Below are positions 35,343 to 47,323 of a stretch of 64,000 bases of DNA, one piece after another. The stretch covers positions 248,001 to 312,000 of the forward strand of contig NBBA01000008.1 in NCBI GenBank assembly GCA_002794785.1, written 5' to 3'. The DNA comes from Coniferiporia sulphurascens. Lineage: Eukaryota; Basidiomycota; Agaricomycetes; Hymenochaetales; Hymenochaetaceae. Each line of letters opens with the position of its first letter. Within the stretch, counting starts at the first letter, position 1. The position numbers were made by a program, and so were the translations under genes. The notes under the pieces were generated by a model. That model worked only from the letters and a program-made list of their open reading frames with translations, did not search any database and had not been told where the DNA came from.

Positions 35343-36571
35343 ATGAGCCACGTCCTTGTCCTGCGTGCGCCCTCGGCCAGCGATTCGGGGGACGGCGAGG
35401 GCGGGAGCGGTGCGAATGACTCGTACGAGACACAGCTCGCACCGATGGCGGCCACTTCGGTGCCTGTGTACGAGACCGTGCACACGCTCGACGAGCTGCA
35501 GTGGATCCTCGAAACGGGACCCGGCTTTCATGGCTACAAGGGCGTCGTCGTTACCAGCAAGCGTGCAGTCAGTGCGTGGGCGGCAGCCGCACGGAATGTG
35601 CCTGAGCCTGCCGACGAACGAGGTACGTGTCATCTCTTGGGCTCGTATCCAGTAACGAAAAAAAAACATCACCCGTGTTCGGAGTGTTGTTTTCTTCTGC
35701 AGCAGCTGGCTACGGGTCTGCCCGCTTTGCTTTTGTGTTCCCTCGCTCACGGTGTTTGTCTCTGCAGCACACTGGGCACATGTCCCGTTCTATGTCGTCG
35801 GAGCCGCTACCGCAAGCAGCGTGCGCGAGCTGAGTACCACACTCGCAAGCGCACCGCATCTCGCGCCGTCTACGGTGCTCGGCGGGGAGGAGGCCAGTAC
35901 GGCCGAGCAACTCGCGCACTTCATCCTGCAGCGGGTTGCAGACGACAGATCCGACATTGCGAGCGCTAAAACCGGTGACGGCGCATCTAGGTCCTCGCTT
36001 GCCAGCTCGACGCTCGACGGGTTCGCGTCGGTGGACAACCTCAGCTCGTTTGACTCGAGCAAGACACGGCGGACACGCGTACAGCGCCTCCCGACGAAGC
36101 TGCTGTTCCTCGTCGGCGACAAGACGCGCGACGTCCTGCCCAAAATCCTCGCTACGGACTCCACCGTCGAGCTTGATTCCGTGCAAGTCTACGCGACGAA
36201 ACCTGCACCAGGCTTCGCAGCCTCACTGGAGGCTGCTGTCCGTGCACAGCCTAAAGGCAAGTTTTACTCCTAGGCACTCACCAATTGAAGGAAAGCTTAA
36301 TATGCAAATAGTGAAAACGTGGTGGATTGCACTATTCGCACCGTCCGGTGCTGACTACGCGTTGCCGTTCCTGCGAGAGCACTTCACACTACTGGGTGAC
36401 ACACAGCAACAAAAGAAGAAAACTAAAAAGGGTCCTCCAGTAGCAAGGATTGCGGCGATTGGGCCTACAACCGCAGCACACCTTCGCGACGTACTAAAGC
36501 TTGAGGTCGCTGCCGTAGCAACGAAGCCGGTCCCAGAAGAGCTTGCAGCGGCCATCAAGTCTGCGAAATGA
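35343..36571 (+). CDS. HEM4: Uroporphyrinogen-III synthase
   Basis: Three exons (35343-35622, 35768-36256, 36312-36571) give 342 aa. The enzyme closes and inverts ring D of hydroxymethylbilane to form uroporphyrinogen III in heme synthesis, in the cytosol. HEM4-fold features are seen: MSHVLVLRAP start, GYKGVVVTSKRAVSAW, FYVVGAATASSVREL, LLFLVGDKTRDVLPKIL, VQVYATKP, WWIALFAPSGADYALPFL and ARIAAIGPTTAAHLRD. The sequence of this family is generally weakly conserved, so order and spacing of these blocks carry the assignment. A Ser-rich, partly acidic linker (residues about 160-195) is longer than in yeast. The second intron starts with GC (AAAG/GCAAGT) and ends in ATAG. The gene starts 192 bp after ERG24 on the same strand. 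Confidence 0.88.
36257..36311 (+). other. GC-AG intron in HEM4
   Basis: The 55 bp intron begins GCAAGT after AAAG, the strong consensus of GC-type donors, and ends AATAG. A GT donor that keeps the frame is not present nearby. Removing it fuses QPK to VKTWW and keeps the HEM4 reading frame; reading through hits a stop at 36271-36273. Confidence 0.75.
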
Positions 36572-37160
36572 TTTTACGATCCTCTCGTCCTTAACTGTCG
36601 GCCTCCCGGGAACTCTTTTACTCCTTCGTGCATTTCTTGTTTTTTTTGTTTTTTTGCAGTCATGTGTTCAATACCGCGACCCTACCATGCACTACCATTT
36701 ACTTCACAAGGTCTGCTTGTATAGAATGATGCTTTTGATGCACTCTGCGGGCCGCGTTCGTGTATGTACTCGACATCGGATTATACCATTCTTTCATCGT
36801 CCTTCGCTTGCCACCGACCTCCCCCAGACTACCCGGACAGGAGCAAATGAAATAGCGGAGGCGCGAGTGCGGCGCCGTCTTCCTTTCCTTTCTCAGAATA
36901 CGCTAAGCCATGTGCGGAAAGGGGGCCGTCGCGCAGCGAAACTTAGCGACTTTTATATGTGGCAGCTCCCTGGCTTGTGAAAGATGGCTTCTTTGACTCA
37001 TCGTTCTTAAAAGCATGACATGTTTCAGTGGTTCGCGTTACGATGGATCCGTGGTACAGGATCAATGTCTACAAGGCGGCCATCGGTACTATTGACGGCG
37101 CTAGAGGGGGACTAGAACAAATGGCTGCAGAGCGCGTTCTGATAGAAAGTACCATTTGAA
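36572..37160. other. Intergenic between convergent HEM4 and O-methyltransferase
   Basis: No gene is supported. A T-rich tract near 36640 may belong to the HEM4 3' end. Nothing else stands out. Confidence 0.5.
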
Positions 37161-39123
37161 TTACGCGGGTACCGCGAGGGCCTGCTGATGGCCTCCAATA
37201 AAGTAAGGCGTACGGAATACTCTCTCGAGTTTCCATCCGGAGTTGACCAAGATCCTGTTCAGCTGCTCCAGAGTGCGCTCCTGGCCATTCACTAGAGTCA
37301 TCATCTGAAATTTCATATTTTTCGTCAGTACGCGTCGGATGGCTAAAAAGCGAGAAGGACGGTGGTCCAGCCCACCTGAAGGTCGCTCATGTATCCGAAC
37401 GTGCCGCCGTGCCCTACGTTGGGCAACAAGGGTGCCGGTGGTCTGGGCATGTCGTTACCCGGGATTTGTAGCGTCTCTTCCTCGCACGCGTATGATAGGA
37501 TTGCATCGATGATCAAGAGTCGGGTATCTGGACGCGCCGCGACGCGTAGTGTCTTGAGAATCAGCCCGCATTGGGCGTCTGACCAGTCGTGCAGAATCAT
37601 GCGCATGAAGAAAATTGTCGCGTCCGTTACCGGTTGCGACTTGAAAAAGTCGTTAGCTGGGGAAAGACCGAGGTGAATTACTGGTGATTTTTCCTAGTAG
37701 AGAAACATTGTCAAACCTTGGAAAGATATGATGCCGTTGTCGATTGCTTCTGGGAACCTCTCCTTCCAGAACTAATGAAATTTAAGACTATCAACATCGA
37801 CAATGAAAGTGGGCTACAGAAGAGACGAACCTGCTTGGCTTGGCCAATTGTTTCTTCTCTGTCCTGGAGTACGAATTTCAAATGCGGATGCGCTCGTGCA
37901 AGAATCATCGACTGGGATCCTACGCCTGCTCCTACATCGACGATCTTGCTTCCAGCTGGTAAACTTGCCCAATCAAAACCTTAACAAGCGTGCATATATA
38001 AGACAAAATTATCCAAAGGATAACACAAGGGGGAATCGTGACGCTACCTTTGAGAAGGATGTCCTGTGGGATAAGCTTCGACCCGCCCTCCATAGCAAGC
38101 GAGAAGAGCGCTAGTTCAGCCTTGTTCTCGGGTTGGTCGAACCACCCCCATATAGGAAGGTTCGTCCTGTACGCGAGGTTGAACGGAGTCTTGTCCACAT
38201 CAAAGGAGTTGGTGAGATTAGGGTTTAGTACTGTGTCCGTCAGGTATGCCGATGACTTGAAGGCATGGGTCGTGCTGGTGTCACGGTGGCCAAGTCAGGC
38301 GTAGGGACGTGGCGAGACCGACTGGACGTGTACTCACAAGTGGGAAATCGTGGCCGCAACGCCAGACGTTCCAACGTACCTTTCCTCTGGGCTGCTCTCC
38401 AACGTGAGCGGGTGAAATTGTAGAGTAACGGATAGCAGGCGATACTCACTTTGCACGCAATTCCGCTACGCTCTTACCGGTATCGAGTAAAGACGAAATA
38501 CGATTGTTTGCGAAAACATCGGGCGCGACTTCGGTGAAGATGTGCTCGGTCGCAAGAAGACGCAGAGCCCGCGCTGGAGCGCATCAGAGTCCAGACTCAG
38601 TGAACGATAGTGGCTACTCAAGAGGGGAGAGGCAAGCTCACATAGCTTGTTTGCGTTAACCTTTGCCTTCCCTGCAATCAGGTCGACATGAAGTCCCTAT
38701 ATTTCAAGTCAGCAATTGGCGCCTCGACAATTGATAGGTTTTGAATCACTACCTTCGGACCGGCCTCCTTTAAGATCTCGACTGTGTTTGCCTCGCTAGC
38801 AAATCGTATCGCAGACGGCACGTGAAACTAGAAGATAAAGTTTAGAACGGGCGAGCACATAACGTAGGACGGAGTTTATGCACCGATCCAGCCTTTATCA
38901 TAAGAGACAACGGAGGTGGCCGGACGAGCGCTGTTAATTGTGCAGCAGCAGCAACGATGTCGGTGGATGCCTGGAGGACGGCGGGATCCATCCGAGCGAC
39001 CTCACTCTCCGGAGAGAAGGGTTCGCTGAGCGGCGGGAAAGCAACATTTCGTGTAGAGCAACTCCCTTCTATGCGTCTGACGGAGTCGTTGATGAGTTTG
39101 GCTAGGGCTTTTAGTTCATCCAT
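37161..39123 (-). CDS. SAM-dependent O-methyltransferase (fungal secondary-metabolism type)
   Basis: Ten minus-strand exons (39123-38884, 38827-38753, 38696-38642, 38573-38450, 38391-38338, 38274-38048, 37979-37831, 37771-37717, 37656-37376, 37304-37161) join in frame to 467 aa. The N-terminal half is the winged-helix dimerisation domain (ARALRLLATEHIFTEVAP, FKSSAYLTDTVLNP). The C-terminal half binds S-adenosylmethionine through KIVDVGAGVGSQS, with VLQDREETIGQAKQ as the acidic loop. MRMILHDWSDAQC contains the catalytic histidine of plant/fungal class O-methyltransferases (sterigmatocystin or caffeate O-methyltransferase group). The methyl acceptor is likely a phenolic or polyketide compound and cannot be named. 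No other secondary-metabolism gene is adjacent, so cluster membership is not indicated. Confidence 0.9.
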
Positions 39124-40094
39124 TGAGGCTATGTGGGTGAATGCAATATAGCAATGCTTTCAGAGTGCCTATTTATGAGACCAGGAGTCAGTCTAAATGA
39201 TGTTCCGGTTCTGTTCGTGAGCGGTGATAATCTTTGATAGTGAGGGAACATAATGGCAAAAACGTACTTTATAGTTGGCGGACGAATACAACAGGAGGGC
39301 GTGGACCTGGTCAACTATGCGCTCGCCGCGGATTGTATTCCGACGAAGTGTCCGACTCGGAATTTCAGTAATCCCATACGAAATGTCGTCACGGGGCTAG
39401 GGAACGAAGATGACGAAATGTATTGGCGTCGACTCGAATGGATTAATCGTCCCAGCGTCGATCTGTAGATCATTCGCACTTATATTAAGCCATATATTTA
39501 CTCAACGTTGTTCAAATGGCATCTATACTCTCCAAGCTAACAGGAGTTGGGTGCACGACGTCGCATTAGCCCTGGCCTGAAAAACTAGTCTAGGTAAAAC
39601 TCTATTTGAAATATTTAGTACAAAGGCACGCCCCCGCCATGGTCCCCGTGTCCGGCGCTCATAGAAGCAACTTCATTCAAGCATTCATTCGGGCGCTTGC
39701 CAGTAGGAGCGCCGACGTTGCCCGCTGATGTTGTATAACTATTATCCCCATGGATCTATCCTTGTGCAGTTGAAGCCTGCAATCGCCGAGCATACTTCGT
39801 ATATGCAATCAACAGCAAGAATATCCTGATGTCCGCATACAATGTGAAGTATTCACGGGCAAGACCGAAAAAAAGAAGTGGATGTACTGTAGTGATATAA
39901 AGATACAGAATACACGAAGTTGGAAATAATAAAAATAAAAATAAAACGAAGTCGACGTTCAATATCAGATCAACCTATCCCGCCCGTACGCCTCAATACA
40001 ATCGTTATATCTGAACCGAATAGTGCGTCAGCCAAAACTGTGTAGTGAAAAATGGTTTTAGGCACGTACCTGGGCTATTCTTCGAGCATGCAAA
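39124..40094. other. Intergenic, no gene seen
   Basis: Nothing is supported. Short ORFs are present without recognisable content. The end nearest 40.09 kb is the 3' flank of the pheromone precursor candidate. Confidence 0.5.
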
Positions 40095-40319
40095 TTAAGC
40101 GATTACGCAGTAAGTCTGGCCGTCCCCACCCCTCTCCTCGGAATCGGGGGCCTCATCATCATCGGGGCTGGTGCAAGCGTCGAAGGGTGTCCGCGCGACG
40201 ACACAATACGTTGTGCCGCTCCCTCCTCCGGGTCTGTCATTCGCAACGGGCACAGCTGTACTAGCCTCTTCGCGCGAGGAGGCAGGGGTCGGTAGAGCGA
40301 CGGGGGTGAACAAGTCCAT
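40095..40319 (-). CDS. Candidate lipopeptide mating pheromone precursor
   Basis: An intronless 74-residue ORF starts MDLFTPVALPTPASSREE and ends GGDGQTYCVIA followed by TAA. The last four residues CVIA form a CaaX box for farnesylation, proteolytic trimming and carboxymethylation. Size, an N-terminal MD-F-T and the Tyr-Cys-Val-Ile-Ala end are typical of basidiomycete B-locus pheromone precursors. EER just before GGDGQTYC could be the charged processing site. A second, similar block inside (DRPGGGSGTTYCVVA, residues about 29-43) repeats the terminal pattern, suggesting an internal duplication; only the terminal one can be prenylated as a CaaX box. Such peptides are secreted and sensed by STE3-type receptors. 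Another prenylated small protein is the main alternative. Confidence 0.68.
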   Translation of the reverse strand: MDLFTPVALPTPASSREEASTAVPVANDRPGGGSGTTYCVVARTPFDACTSPDDDEAPDSEERGGDGQTYCVIA

Positions 40320-40477
40320 TGTGATAGTGACGGTACTTTGTGTTGGTTGGGTGCTGAAGAGGTATTGGATTGTGTGGTGAGCAGCGAAGGGGTGAGACTT
40401 TGTCGAGTTGGATGGGATGTATTTAGCTTGTCTTCGGTGGCCGATATTTATACGCCCAGGGCACGCATGAGGGGGGG

Positions 40478-40678
40478 TCATGTCGATACACAATGGGTTC
40501 CGGAGCCGCTGCCCACCTTACTCACCTCGCACCCGCCCTCATGTATCGGCAGCGCAGGGACGGGGGAAGACAATAGTTTCGGCCCTGGAAATCTGCAGGG
40601 GGAGTCGCGCCAGACGTCCCCGTTGAGGGAGGCGGGGCGGACAACTGCGAATCCGTAGCGGCGAAGTGGGTTCAGCAT
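40478..40678 (-). CDS. Small ORF with C-terminal CaaX-like CVST
   Basis: A 66-residue ORF from an ATG at 40678-40676 ends KVGSGSGTHCVST. The last four residues, C-V-S-T, place a cysteine at the CaaX position, and the Gly/Ser run before it resembles the GGGSGTTYC block of the neighbouring pheromone candidate. The N-terminal part has no MD-type start. The GTGAGT inside the codons for EVS is also a plausible splice donor, so the end could be intronic. It may be a degenerate second pheromone gene or chance. Confidence 0.28.
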   Translation of the reverse strand: MLNPLRRYGFAVVRPASLNGDVWRDSPCRFPGPKLLSSPVPALPIHEGGCEVSKVGSGSGTHCVST

Positions 40679-40959
40679 CTCCTCATTGCAGGGTCGCGAT
40701 ATTAGTTTCCACACGTCTTGAGGTCTGGATAAGAGTCCTCGAATAGGAACAGCGCGAAGCGTGGAGGAGGGTTTGGGCACTTCGGGCGACCGCTGTGCTG
40801 TGGGTGAATCCAACGACGTCTTTCATGTGACGTATGCTGTTCTCGGGAAGTTAGGAGGGATGGAGAGCCTACAGGAAACAAAGAAAATGAGGAGGTGGAT
40901 GACAGACTAAGATTTCTTGGAGTAACGGCAGGGCAAAAGTATCCGAATTTCCAATGAGA

Positions 40960-41110
40960 CATGCGGCGAATCGTGCAGAAAGAAGCGGTACCCATTATTA
41001 CTCGGTTTCGAAAGCACCTCGGAGAGCAGGTCCTTGAATTGGGCGCGGATAAGGTGAGACACAGTGAGACACCCAGTATGCAATATATCCCTGTCCCAAA
41101 ATCAGGACGG
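40960..41110 (-). pseudogene. Possible relic of an STE3-type pheromone receptor (TM5/third loop)
   Basis: On the minus strand one frame reads FGTGIYCILG (around 41100-41070) and a second frame, after a short gap, reads LIRAQFKDLLSE (around 41050-41018), followed by SNNGYRFFL. In basidiomycete STE3 receptors, a YC-x-L motif at the end of TM5 is followed within about 10-15 residues by an RRAQF-x-x-LLS segment and then RYxRLM. The order and spacing fit, but the frame is broken and I cannot find the other membrane segments. The neighbouring pheromone candidate supports the idea. It is a short match from memory and may be coincidence. Confidence 0.35.
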
Positions 41111-42934
41111 GGGAGGAGGGGTATTAAAGAAACGAAATTAAGACTGTTGTGTATAGAAACTTCCGTCGAGTTGAAAAAGTTATGCGTTCGCAGATTTAGC
41201 CAGTGCAAGTAGTTATACTCATTACCATTGTGACTGAGTAATCTTCTCTAGCGGATGTATTACGAAGATTCAGATAACGAGTCCGTTTCGACAGTGCAGA
41301 TCTTCTGGGTTGTTCTTTTGAAATTCGAGTGAGACATGCCAGTGGCCTTTCAAAATATGACAATTTTCTTCGTATTTGCAATTACCAGCTATGACATTGA
41401 GGATCTGTTTCGGGGACGGTATCATTGGAGAGCACGTCTAAGAAGGCCGTCTCAATGAATGGAAAAAGAAAGACCTACAGTTACGCAACAAAGACTACTG
41501 GCAGTGGTGACTACGGCGACTCCGAGTCGTTAGAACTACGGTCTTGGATTGCGGTTTTCGTTATGTCGAAAGAAAACACTCCGTCAATAGAGCTCTTATC
41601 CCCCGTGTAAGTTTGACAAGTTTTCCCCTCCGGATAAATCGACAGAGTGAACGAAAGTCGAGGAATCATCAGTTTGTTTTTTTCGGGTGCGGTCGTTTGG
41701 TCAGTGCAGAATCCGTGGGAGATGAAACAGCGTCACGTGAAGCCGCGATGGTCTCGTGACCTCTCGAAGAGTGGCTAACGGCCTGCTGGTGGCACCGCTG
41801 GGTAGCTTCCGTCTTCCCTTCACGTTGCTCAACTTCTTAAAGACATACCCTTGCTTCCATAAAGAACTATCACAAACTATCACATCAATCTTGGTACTCT
41901 CTGGCTCCGAAATGGTCATCGAAATCTCTAGGGCTGGCCCGATAAACAAGAACAAATTCGACAAATTATTGCTGTCAGACCGTGGATTTCCAACTCGGAC
42001 GTGGGGCGGACGGAAACTTGAAGACCTGCGCTGGCCTTCGAGGAAGGAGGACTGCCAGTGGTATAAAGACGGAAACGGAGAGGCTGGCCATCATTATCGT
42101 GGCCTATGGACAAAAAGCAAGAGAAACAAGAAAAATAGGAGGCGAAGGCGCAATCAGAAAGCAGGTCTACTTCCCCCACATTTCGGTCCTATCTCTCCGC
42201 GAGGCATACGGAAATCAAAGCTTAAAGGAGGAAGAAACCATCGCCGACCTTTTAACCCCACCCAAGTCAACCAACGAAGTGGCACGCATCGTACAGAGGT
42301 CATTCTGCGAACTGAGGAGACTATATCAAACGGATGTAACAACTGCGCGCCGTCGGCCAACAACAATCGTAGCATAATCTTGGATGAACAAGTGTGCGTG
42401 CACCGCACTGTGATGCTTTCGGCCACTTCTTGTACCTCTTCTATCCCGGAAAATGGGGACCGGATTCACTGTCCGAAAGTAAACACTCTAAGCTGCGCTT
42501 GGATCCTTGATACACTTGCGGTCCTCCGTCTATGATGCCACTGTACATTTACATATCAGCATACATCCACACCCTTCTAGGACATCTTCTATTCCCACTC
42601 CGCCATCGCTTCGCAATATCTCCGCCGCGTTGCATTCTTTATAAATCATTAAATAAAGAGATACTATTACTTCCGAATGTATTCTAAACATATGCATATA
42701 ATGCGCTTTCCTATACAAAACTTCAACCGCTGTATAGCGGTATAACCCACGTATTGTTTCGAATTTTGAGGATGAGGATAAGAATTGTGGTGCGACCTTT
42801 AACTAGGGCACCATACATGTGAGGGGGTTTCTTGCATACCGCAGGACCGAAGCGCATTGCAAGCTAACTTCCCGAAAAAGGAAATCGCCCGTTTCCTAGA
42901 TGATCTGCAGTGCTACAAGTTTTCTGCAACTACC

Positions 42935-44134
<1,200 letters not shown>

Positions 44135-45271
44135 GTAGACCGTCCGCGATTTGTCCCTTTTTCCTTCTGGCGGCTGGACTGTAGTCTTTCTTCATCGAAT
44201 TTCGCATTAACTTATTAATCGTTGTTTACTTAGATGTATTTCGTTCGTTGTTTCTGGGGAATAATGGTGGTAGCTCAACGGCGATTCCCGTCCTTGATGT
44301 CGCTGTGCTTCTCGACTCGCTTTGATATCGGTTTCAGGCCTTCTCTTCCAAGCAGAATCATCTTGTCCATGGGCACCCTCCAAACTATGTCTTTTGCACA
44401 AGCACCCAATGCGACTCCGCCGTCCCGTCACTTACCTCAAGTCACCACAAGGGAACACAGCATCTGATACGCGAATAGCTATCTGAGGATGGTGTTGCTG
44501 CGGGGTATGTGTGTAATGCTGTGTCTGTGAATTTAGTGGTGGCTAGTACAGTACGGCATAGTACAGCATATGCGGGGCAGTGCATCAGAGGCAGCACGAT
44601 ATGAATCTTCCGAACTTCTGCGAATTCTGCTGGCCTTGCCTCAAACCATCAACACCATCAATAGTGATATGACCGGTGTGACGGGTACAGTTATCTTGGT
44701 ACTTCAAACTGCAATACAAGCCCTTTGCAACAAGGTCAAAAGCAGAGGCCGTGCTACAGAGTTTCAGGCCCATAGGGATCAGATAGGCTCCTTGATTTCG
44801 CGGTGTCGAACATGAGGCTCCTGTTAAGACGGCCGCAGCTCGACCAAAACCACAAGAATTCGAAATAGGGGAAGAGGCTGCATTCGAGTGTACCGTGTAG
44901 ACATGACGTCGCCTGGAATGCTTATAATAACAAGCCGGGGACATTAATATAATGAAGTTGTTCATTGAGAGAGAAGAAGCTAAGCGTGAGGACACTGCAA
45001 AGTCGATCCCTAACCCAAGCGGAGAATAAACCACACGTGTACACACGGTGGCCGTTCACTGGCGACACTCAGGCTCTTGTTCTATTTGTTACCGTCGAAC
45101 TGTGGCCTCTTCTCACTCCCGTGTTGATCAGCCCCTTTTCCTCGAGTCCGAGCATGAAGCCACTGCGTGTGCTTGGTCTTTCTTATACACCTCCCTCATC
45201 TCGCAGCCAACTGAACGTCCAACAACTCGAACCCCCATTCAAGAACACCACTGACTTGAACCCGCAACTCA
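44135..45271. other. Intergenic, no gene confirmed
   Basis: A 153-codon minus ORF (44585-45046) and an overlapping plus ORF (44570-44815) have no family resemblance. I considered a hydrophobin because of several cysteines, but the cysteine spacing does not fit. Nothing is called. Confidence 0.45.
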
Positions 45272-47024
45272 ATGGCCGCGCTGCTCAGCAAAACCGACAC
45301 CATCGTGAACGACGCGCCCGATGACAAGAAGCACTTTGCTGGGCTGTCGTTGGAGAAGAGCGCAGAGAAGATTGACACCATGTCTGAAAGGACAGCGCGC
45401 ACCATCGCGGTCAGCATGCGGACGGCCTTGGCTGCGAAGTGGTCCAAGATCCTCCAGCCGAACGCGTACCGCGACCACTTGCGTTTGGTCGAGTCGCTCC
45501 ATCTCGCAGTAACGAACTCGGGTGTTCCGTCTTCAGGTGGGAGTTATTTGCCGCTTGCTTCGGGAGCTACAGACTGATCCGAAGTATATTCATTCGGACC
45601 GTATTGCTGCCTATTTTCAGTGCTGGTGGGAGAGACTAGTCTGGCACTCGCTACGGATAATGCATGGCTTAAGCAGCTTTTCTCCGATGACACTATGGAT
45701 AAGGTAGCGCCTCCTTTCTTTTCATATTAGCATTGACACTGATTAAATATCCGCGTATAAGCTCTTTGCCTCGGAGCATCTCGGTATGTATATCTGAAAG
45801 CGATGAATTGCATTCATAGATGTTTTGACTTAACGTCTTCTATAAAGGAAACTATGTGCTCGTCCGTTCAACTGGGCAGAAGGTCTTTGAGGCTATGCCA
45901 ATCTACGCCCGGATTGGGATGCACCTCCTCTTTTATGGCTCCGTCCAGGTACATTCACCTTTATTTTTGCTTCCGCTCTCCTTCTCAGGGACAATTAGAT
46001 ACGCCTCTTGCGCTGGAAAGCTATCCGCGATATTCTCAAGACCGAATCAATCCGTCGTACGCTACTCTAATTGAATATTAGATGATCATTCATTCATTTT
46101 GTCATAAAGAAGGAAAGATTTATGATTCCACCGACAAAGATGTTGTGCGGGCGCAAATCGCAAACTTCGTCGAAACGTATTCTATCGATTTGTCGGAATT
46201 GGCACAGCCAGATTTGACAGCGTATAAGGTGTGCACCTTGAGCTCTTCCTCCTTACAATACTTATGTAAATATATTCCACAGACGTTCAATGACTTCTTC
46301 AGTCGAGAGCTCCGCCCGAATGCACGTCCGCCTGCGTCTCCAAATAATCCTTCCGTAATCGTCTCCGCCGCAGACTGCAGACTATCGGTCTGGCGAACTT
46401 GGAAGCTCGCGCGTAAAATTTGGTGTGTAGTTGTTCTATAGTCCCAAATCACGAAGGCGTTGAGACTAATGCATTCTGCTCGCACTACTAAGGGTCAAGG
46501 GCCGACACTTCACTTTGCAAGAGCTTGTCGGTTCGCGCAGCCTCGTTCAAGCGATGGGCCGACACCCGACACTGGCGATCTGCCGTCTGGCGCCGCAGGA
46601 CTACCACCGTTTTCACTCACCGGTAGCGGGCACTTTGACTTCAATCACTCACATCCCGGGCGAATATTATACCGTTAACCCGCAGGCTGTCAACGAGCAG
46701 CTAGACGTACTGACCGCAAACACGCGCTCCGTCGCCGTGTTGCATATGTCGAAGGAGGGGGACGCGGAGAAGAAAGAAGTACCTGTTTTGATTGTCGCTG
46801 TCGGTGCACTGCTGGTCGGGAGCATCGGGTGGGACAAGGAGGTCGGGGAGAGTGTTGGAAAGGGTGAAGGGCTGGGATACTTCCGGTATGGAGGCTCGAC
46901 TGTGATATGCGTTTTCCCGGATGGTGTGGCGTGGGACACGGATTTGGTGAACAGCTCGGAGGCTGGAGTAGAGGTTTTGGTGAAAGCGGGGGAAAGGATT
47001 GGTCAGTTCCAGCTGATCAGGTGA
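45272..47024 (+). CDS. Phosphatidylserine decarboxylase-family protein
   Basis: The C-terminal two thirds is solid: exons 45621-45703, 45762-45783, 45848-45948, 45999-46056, 46110-46228, 46283-46422 and 46493-47024 join in phase. PSD features are LVRSTGQKVFEAMPIYARIGM-type N-domain sequence, TFNDFFSRELRP, VSAADCRL, WVKGRHFTLQELV, YHRFHSPVAG and YFRYGGSTVICVFP. In PSDs the chain cleaves itself at the GST, and the serine becomes the pyruvoyl group that decarboxylates phosphatidylserine to phosphatidylethanolamine. GGST instead of LGST is found in divergent fungal members, so the substrate may differ. The 5' part is uncertain: exon 1 from 45272 (MAALLSKTDTIVND) is convincing to about 45500, but joining it to 45537-45620 needs introns of only 28-49 nt or a frameshift near 45620. 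Confidence 0.8.
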
Positions 47025-47323
47025 TACTGTCTTTGCGTGTTCTTTCATTTCCTTCACCCTTTCATTTCTCTCTAGGTTTTTAAGCATGCAATTATATTAA
47101 TTCACTCCATTTACGACGCATGTTATTATGTATGTATGTACTGTATATACAGTGTGGTAAAAATGTAAAAGTAAGCCATAGCTCATTCGCAGCCATCTTA
47201 CAGCAAAAAAAACCGTGACGTAGTCCGCGATTCAGGAAATTACACCAGGAAGAAAGTCAAAGCAGCTCCTGAGGGAGGAGGGGAAGAAGGGGGGGCGACC
47301 CGAGCAATCCTCGGGTAAATAAC

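Larger units (their letters stand above)
40320..42934. other. Gene-poor stretch with CaaX ORF and receptor-like relic
   Basis: Besides the two entries inside it (40478-40678 and 40960-41110), I see no supported gene. ORFs on the plus strand at 41756-42535 and 41982-42377 overlap each other in different frames and match nothing I know. The last 100 bp lead into DIM1. Confidence 0.45.

Noticed and set aside
41040..41110. Full STE3 receptor gene
   Set aside because: Only one short broken segment resembles the family; other transmembrane segments were not found within 2 kb, so at most a relic is reported.
41756..42535. 259-codon plus ORF overlapped by a 131-codon ORF in another frame
   Set aside because: Neither reads like a known family and no intron links them; the second has a protein-like stretch (LREAYGNQSLKEEETIADLL) but I cannot support a gene.
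44585..45046. Cys-containing minus ORF considered as a hydrophobin
   Set aside because: No CC pairs and wrong spacing of cysteines for class I or II hydrophobins; no signal peptide.
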